Positions 59,766-64,000 of a DNA stretch of 64,000 nucleotides are shown in pieces. The DNA lies in NCBI RefSeq assembly GCF_019059575.1, contig NW_024881781.1, positions 124,001 through 188,000 on the forward strand, in the 5' to 3' direction. Positions within the stretch are counted from its first letter, which is position 1. Each line of letters starts with the position of its first letter. The position numbers and the translations under genes were made by a program. The notes beneath the pieces are model-generated. The model saw only the letters and a list, made by a program, of their open reading frames with translations, had not been told where the DNA came from and ran no database searches. The DNA comes from Amphibalanus amphitrite. Its lineage: Eukaryota > Arthropoda > Thecostraca > Balanomorpha > Balanidae.

Positions 59766-60684
59766 CCCGGCAGTTGCTGGGGTATTTCGCCACCCACCGT
59801 TTGCTGGGGGGGGGGGGGCGTTAAACGCCCCCAGCCGATAACTCGAGAACCAATAGGCGCAGCGAAACGCACGAGGCGGCAAACGAAAGAACGCGACGAG
59901 ACGCTTCAGATGAGTACTTTAAAGTTGAATTTTGAGGTCACAGGTAAGGTCAAGGTCAGGTCAAACACCTGAAATCGGGCTTTCAGTAGCATGGACTTCA
60001 GGACTTCGCAATGGGCGCCTCTCGTCATAAACTCTGTCAAAACGGTGCACAATCCATCATATAAGGCCTACAAGAGTGTCAGCTCCATGCAGGGGTCAGT
60101 CAAGCATAGGTCAGGGTCAAGGTCAGGTCAACCGGGCAGGCACATATCCCCGAAAATAAAAACTGATATTGGCAGCCTGTGACACATGTTTTATGGGTAA
60201 TTTGGGGCGTAGAACACGATGGTGACATTCATTTTATCATATGTGTACGTGTTTGGCTAAAAAAGTTCAATTTAAGAAATTCATGTATCATGGTCGTGAA
60301 GTAGTCACGAGAAATTGCCAAGATTCAGTTCAAGATTTTGGAAAATGCGGAACGATAATCAATAATCGAAGATAGCCATTTGATTCTCCATGGTATTGGC
60401 AGTCTAATGGTGTTTACGTCATGTCTATATGTCTATTCTGTGATTTTATATGATTTTTTGAACATATGCCGTTTTTGGTCGAAAACTCAGAAATCATGAC
60501 GTCACTAAAACCTCGATATCTCAAAAATTTGCAGACCGATTTTTTTGAAACTTTGTCACAATAAACTTCAATCAATTCCCTACAGGTACCCAAAATTTGG
60601 CGCGCCTGCGGCGCGCCGTTTTTATGCTATGGCCCGGCAAAAAAAGTGGGGGCGTTTAACGCCCCCCCCCCAGCAACTCGCGGG
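59766..60684. mobile_element. piggyBac-like TTAA element with hairpin ends, copy 6
   Basis: It is flanked by TTAA (59762-59765 and 60685-60688). The ends are CCCGGCAGTTGCTGGGG and, on the other strand, CCCGCGAGTTGCTGGGG. Inner palindromes CGTTAAACG and CGTTTAACG lie between G and C runs. The interior has AAGGTCAAGGTCAGGTCA twice (near 59945 and 60115). GGCGCGCCTGCGGCGCGCC is a subterminal hairpin. Frames inside it are short and carry no transposase. Confidence 0.88.
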
Positions 60685-60688
60685 TTAA

Positions 60689-62350
60689 TAGAGAAAATTA
60701 TAAACGTTGCTTCAGAGAGAAAGTTCCTTGCGAGACAAAACAAGGAGCGTTTCCATCTCAAAACTGGGGAGCTCCTACCGCTGGCTTGTCTTGAAAATAA
60801 CTATGTAGCCTTTTGCACGTCTTCTTGTATAGCACTCGTCGGCTTAGCTGGAGACCGGAGGAGATGACGCTCTGATTACAGGATATACTGCTTCGGAGCA
60901 CGCTTTATTGAGTCAGATGATGTTCAAAAATTTGCTACAAAAATGCAACCAAAATCGATTTGACAATGCATAGCCAACTCGAGTTTTCAAAATTGTAACT
61001 TCCTATACAGTAGCACATGTGCACCAGCGGACGAACTACTTGCTTTCTCTTTCAATTTCCTGAGTCCGTGCTGCAGTGTGCCAGTCCTGGTGCAGTGTCC
61101 TTCCTCGGCCGCCGCCGCAGGTCACACCTGACGCGACAGACACCTCACGGGTGCGGCGCGCGGGCGTCAGATGCGTGTCAGGAACCTAATCACCTCTCCG
61201 GGGAGTCAGGGGAGAGTCAGCAGCGGCCAGATCCTCCGCTCTGTAGTGAGCCACCGGGGAAATGTCCGACCCTGTGTCCGACCCTGGCGGTGTCGACATA
61301 CGGAAAGGAGAACCCAGAGGGACGACAGGGAGAGACAAGGAGAATGGAGGAGAAACAAGAGGTAGCTAAAACGAGTGAGATGATGGAGAGAGAAAGAGAA
61401 GCATCTATCTGCCCCAACCTCAAACTGCTCCGGTTGTTTTTCAATAGAAAAACACAATTCTAACGAATAGTATTTGTCTATTTCAAACAGCCTGCGGTTA
61501 AGTATACCTACCATTTGCTCAGTCTGCGTTTGTCACGTGTCATCGCGGGATGAAATTGTTGGCCGATATTCATATGGCGACGATGAGGAAAAGGCGATCT
61601 AAGATGTGTGTTAAAATCATTAAGCGTTAATGCATTCCCAACAAAACTGCCTTAATATTTTCGAAAACTGTTTATCACTGACGAGTTTGGCTCAGCTTTG
61701 CACTCCAGTCAGCACTCCAGGTCAGCACTCAGCGTGTCAGAAAAAGAAGCAAAGCCGTGCAACTGACTCCTTCCGCCGCAGCTACATGCAAGTTGCGTGT
61801 TGTAACCAGCGCCCCTGGCTTAACCAACTGGACCACCCGCGAAGCTAAGAGGGAGTTTTCGGTGAGCGCGAGGTCTTCACAACCACTTCAGAGACTTTAG
61901 CCGGGCTGCATATATATTTATTTTGGGTTTGTTTGCGTGTCGTCCGCCGCGCGTTTTAGGATCACCGGCACGATGCCGCCCCACCTGGCCGATAATCCGG
62001 ATAATCTCAAAGGGCGGGTGCTCGGTAGCCGGTCAGCAGCCGTACCCCTGATCAGATTAGGCATACGTCAGCGCCACGAGTCTACAGCTTCCGGCCAGTC
62101 ATGCTATCCATGGATCAGCTCACCATGAAGGTTACAGCAGTTTGGCAGTGAAAATCTTCCTCTTTCCTCTTTTCATTGGGACTATCATTAGATAATTTAA
62201 CTCAAATTCCATCAGCATCGTCTGGTGGTAGCATCATGCAGTCGGCGTGCGAAATAACTTTGATGAGTATATACAAATATCAGAACACATAAGCTGTTTT
62301 TATTTTACTTAAATATACACTGTAAACCAAATCTACAAGTTGGCTCCTTG
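60689..62350. other. Region without a supported gene
   Basis: Open frames such as 61017-61463 lack domains, signal peptides and splice context. Nothing else recognised. Confidence 0.4.
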
Positions 62351-62352
62351 TT

Positions 62353-62585
62353 ACAAGTTTGGTTCCAATTCGCATAGGCGTCACCTTGTCGATACCTTGT
62401 CGATTCACCAACCCCAGGCTTGTTGGCCAACAAACTAACAGTTTGTCTACAAGTTTGGTTCCAATTCGCATAGGCGTCACCTTGTCGATACCTTGTCGAT
62501 TCACCAACCCCAGGCTTGTTGGCCAACAAACTAACAGTTTGTCTACAAGTTTGGTTCCAATTCGCATAGGCGTCACCTTGTTGAG
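62353..62585. repeat. Tandem repeat, period 96 bp, about 2.4 copies
   Basis: ACAAGTTTGGTTCCAATTCG starts at 62353, 62449 and 62545, an exact period of 96 bp. The copies are nearly identical. 96 is divisible by three, so it stays open in several frames, but no coding support is seen. Confidence 0.9.
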
Positions 62586-62599
62586 TACTAGTCTGGGCC

Positions 62600-64000
62600 T
62601 TGTGGACCTACCAACTTCTTGATAGGCATAGTCGTTTCCTTGTCGGTTCACCAACCCCTGGTTTGTTGATGAACTAGCCTTTGACTGTGCATTGCTAGCT
62701 TACAAATTGTCATCAAGTAAGTGTACTAACGCTCTGTTCGAACTTGTTCTTCCTTACAATCGCTTTGTTTGCGTTGATAACCTCAAGAACTTACGATTCG
62801 CGTTCGTTTTCAATTGCCACGATACCGATTCAGGAAATAATTTCTATACGGACAGGTTATTTTTTGGCTGGAAGTGGTGCACAAAACCATGACTGGCATC
62901 AGTTATTGCTCAAAGGCTTGCGCTAACCAGAAACGAAATACTAATTGGTTATATAATCAATGAATGCATACACCACATCCATTCGGAAGTTTCTGGAATC
63001 ATTAGTATTTATTACGGTCACGTAATTAATACTATTGACTGGAGACAATGCCGAGTGCATATTTTCGAATGTATGTGGTAAATGCATGAGGTAGGTATAC
63101 CCAGCAGGTATACCTATCGTGCACCGTCAACATATAAGTCTTTGAAGCAAGAACTGCTGCGTATGTGGAAGAACATGGTTTTGTGCACCGCATCAAGCCA
63201 GAAGTATAACATGCCAGTATGACGAATATTTCCTGAACATTGACCATAACAATCATGGCAGTTGCACGACCACGCAGATAATTCGAATAAATCGTGATCA
63301 CCAACCAGATTAGCTTTAACAGCCCATACATGTCCATCAGTTAAGTTAAAAATACAAAGAGTTGAATTAAAGGCAAATAAATGTATTTATATATATAAAA
63401 ACACCGACCGCAAAACATCTGCTCACATGTGCATGCACAGGTCTGGCCCACTTACATTGCGCGCGCAGGGGAAGAGAGGCGTCTCGACCGCGGGTATATG
63501 GCACGATTAGTGCGTCCCGCAGGCCAGAGGGGGCCTCACTCACAGCACGAACACCACAGTTCACAGATTTCACTTTTTACTGCACAAATGCTGGAACAGC
63601 CCTCGTCGCTGCTCCAGGCTGCACGGCGGCCGCGCGACAACTGCTGGTTCGAAACCGCCGCGCCGGGGCCCGCTAACGGCTGGCGGCGACCGCTGATTGG
63701 TCCGCCAAGTCTGACGTCAGGCGCAGCTGACCATGTGTATGCTGACCAGCTGACCAGTACAAGTTAGGCGCCGGTTAAATAACCATGCGGCAACAAGTTT
63801 CCAAAACTGGTAAAGAAACAAACGTTGAAACGAATGTAGAGTTGGTCTGGATACTGAGAAGTTGGTGTGCATAGTAACTATTGACTCGTAGTTGTCACCT
63901 GACAAGCAATGCACCAGACAACGGCTTGTTTAAAAAGTATCAGTTGGTAAACATACCAAGAGATGATTGGTTATATTACACAAGACTTGTCAATTTGGTT
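62600..64000. other. Region without a supported gene
   Basis: AT-rich DNA with a GC-rich patch at about 63440-63770 that could be a promoter or exon. A B-box-like GGTTCGAAACC occurs near 63646 without a cloverleaf. No gene can be supported. Confidence 0.4.

Noticed and set aside
59415..59882. Minus-strand frame of 155 codons overlapping the left end of TTAA element copy 6
   Set aside because: It crosses the element boundary and the G run, shows no domain, and is most likely chance.
61775..61850. Possible tRNA gene on the minus strand (TGGTCCAGTTGGTTAAGCC)
   Set aside because: An A-box-like sequence is present, but no B box at the right distance and no cloverleaf could be drawn.
62280..62654. 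Repeat protein encoded by the 96-bp tandem repeat
   Set aside because: The period is divisible by three, so frames stay open on both strands by default. No start context or domain was found.

Overview
This window is arthropod nuclear DNA, most likely from a crustacean. It has spliced genes with GT-AG introns, simple-sequence arrays, many short DNA transposons and no bacterial operon structure. A crustin-type antimicrobial peptide gene points to a crustacean, and a neuropeptide F gene and an astacin protease gene fit that. Nothing in the sequence fixes the order.

I can support four genes. (1) 4319-7246, plus strand: a three-exon crustin-like gene with a secreted single WAP domain, an effector of innate immunity. 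Its second intron carries a transposon-like insert. (2) 8016-8864, minus strand: an intronless gene for a strongly basic, probably nuclear protein of unknown function, tail to tail with the crustin gene. (3) 34947-36284, minus strand: an intronless secreted astacin zinc protease with three C-terminal ShKT domains and a clear TATA plus initiator promoter. (4) 50562-53628, plus strand: a two-exon neuropeptide F precursor whose intron splits the Arg codon of the RPRF terminus. The four genes serve immunity, possibly chromatin, extracellular proteolysis and neuroendocrine signalling. They show no operon-like relation. A fifth coding-like stretch (17055-17296 and 19004-19190) is cut in two by a hAT-type element.

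Most of the rest is mobile or tandem-repeat DNA. Six elements of about 0.9-1.2 kb are flanked by TTAA and have piggyBac-like CCC... termini (15368-16390, 24518-25409, 36882-37875, 42350-43526, 56769-57706, 59766-60684). At both ends each carries a hairpin made of a G run, a short copy-specific palindrome and a C run. The interiors are rich in AGGTCA/TGACCT half-sites. One copy sits inside another repeat whose uninterrupted relative is also in the window, which directly shows TTAA target duplication. Other elements include a second TTAA-flanked family (22340-22807 and relatives), hAT-like elements with exact 8-bp target duplications (17297-18995, 23120-23378, 23562-27182, 49691-49943), and a Harbinger-like element (9223-10198). 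A 1612-bp tandem duplication begins inside the Harbinger-like element. The 3.6-kb hAT-like element contains three kinds of minisatellite. Long (GA)n and (CAGA)n tracts and several foldback repeats complete the picture.

Large stretches hold no gene I can support: 1-4240, 12509-14930, 19191-21390, 27193-34946, 39500-42345, 43531-49682, 54020-56760 and 60689-64000. Unrecognised exons in these regions cannot be excluded.
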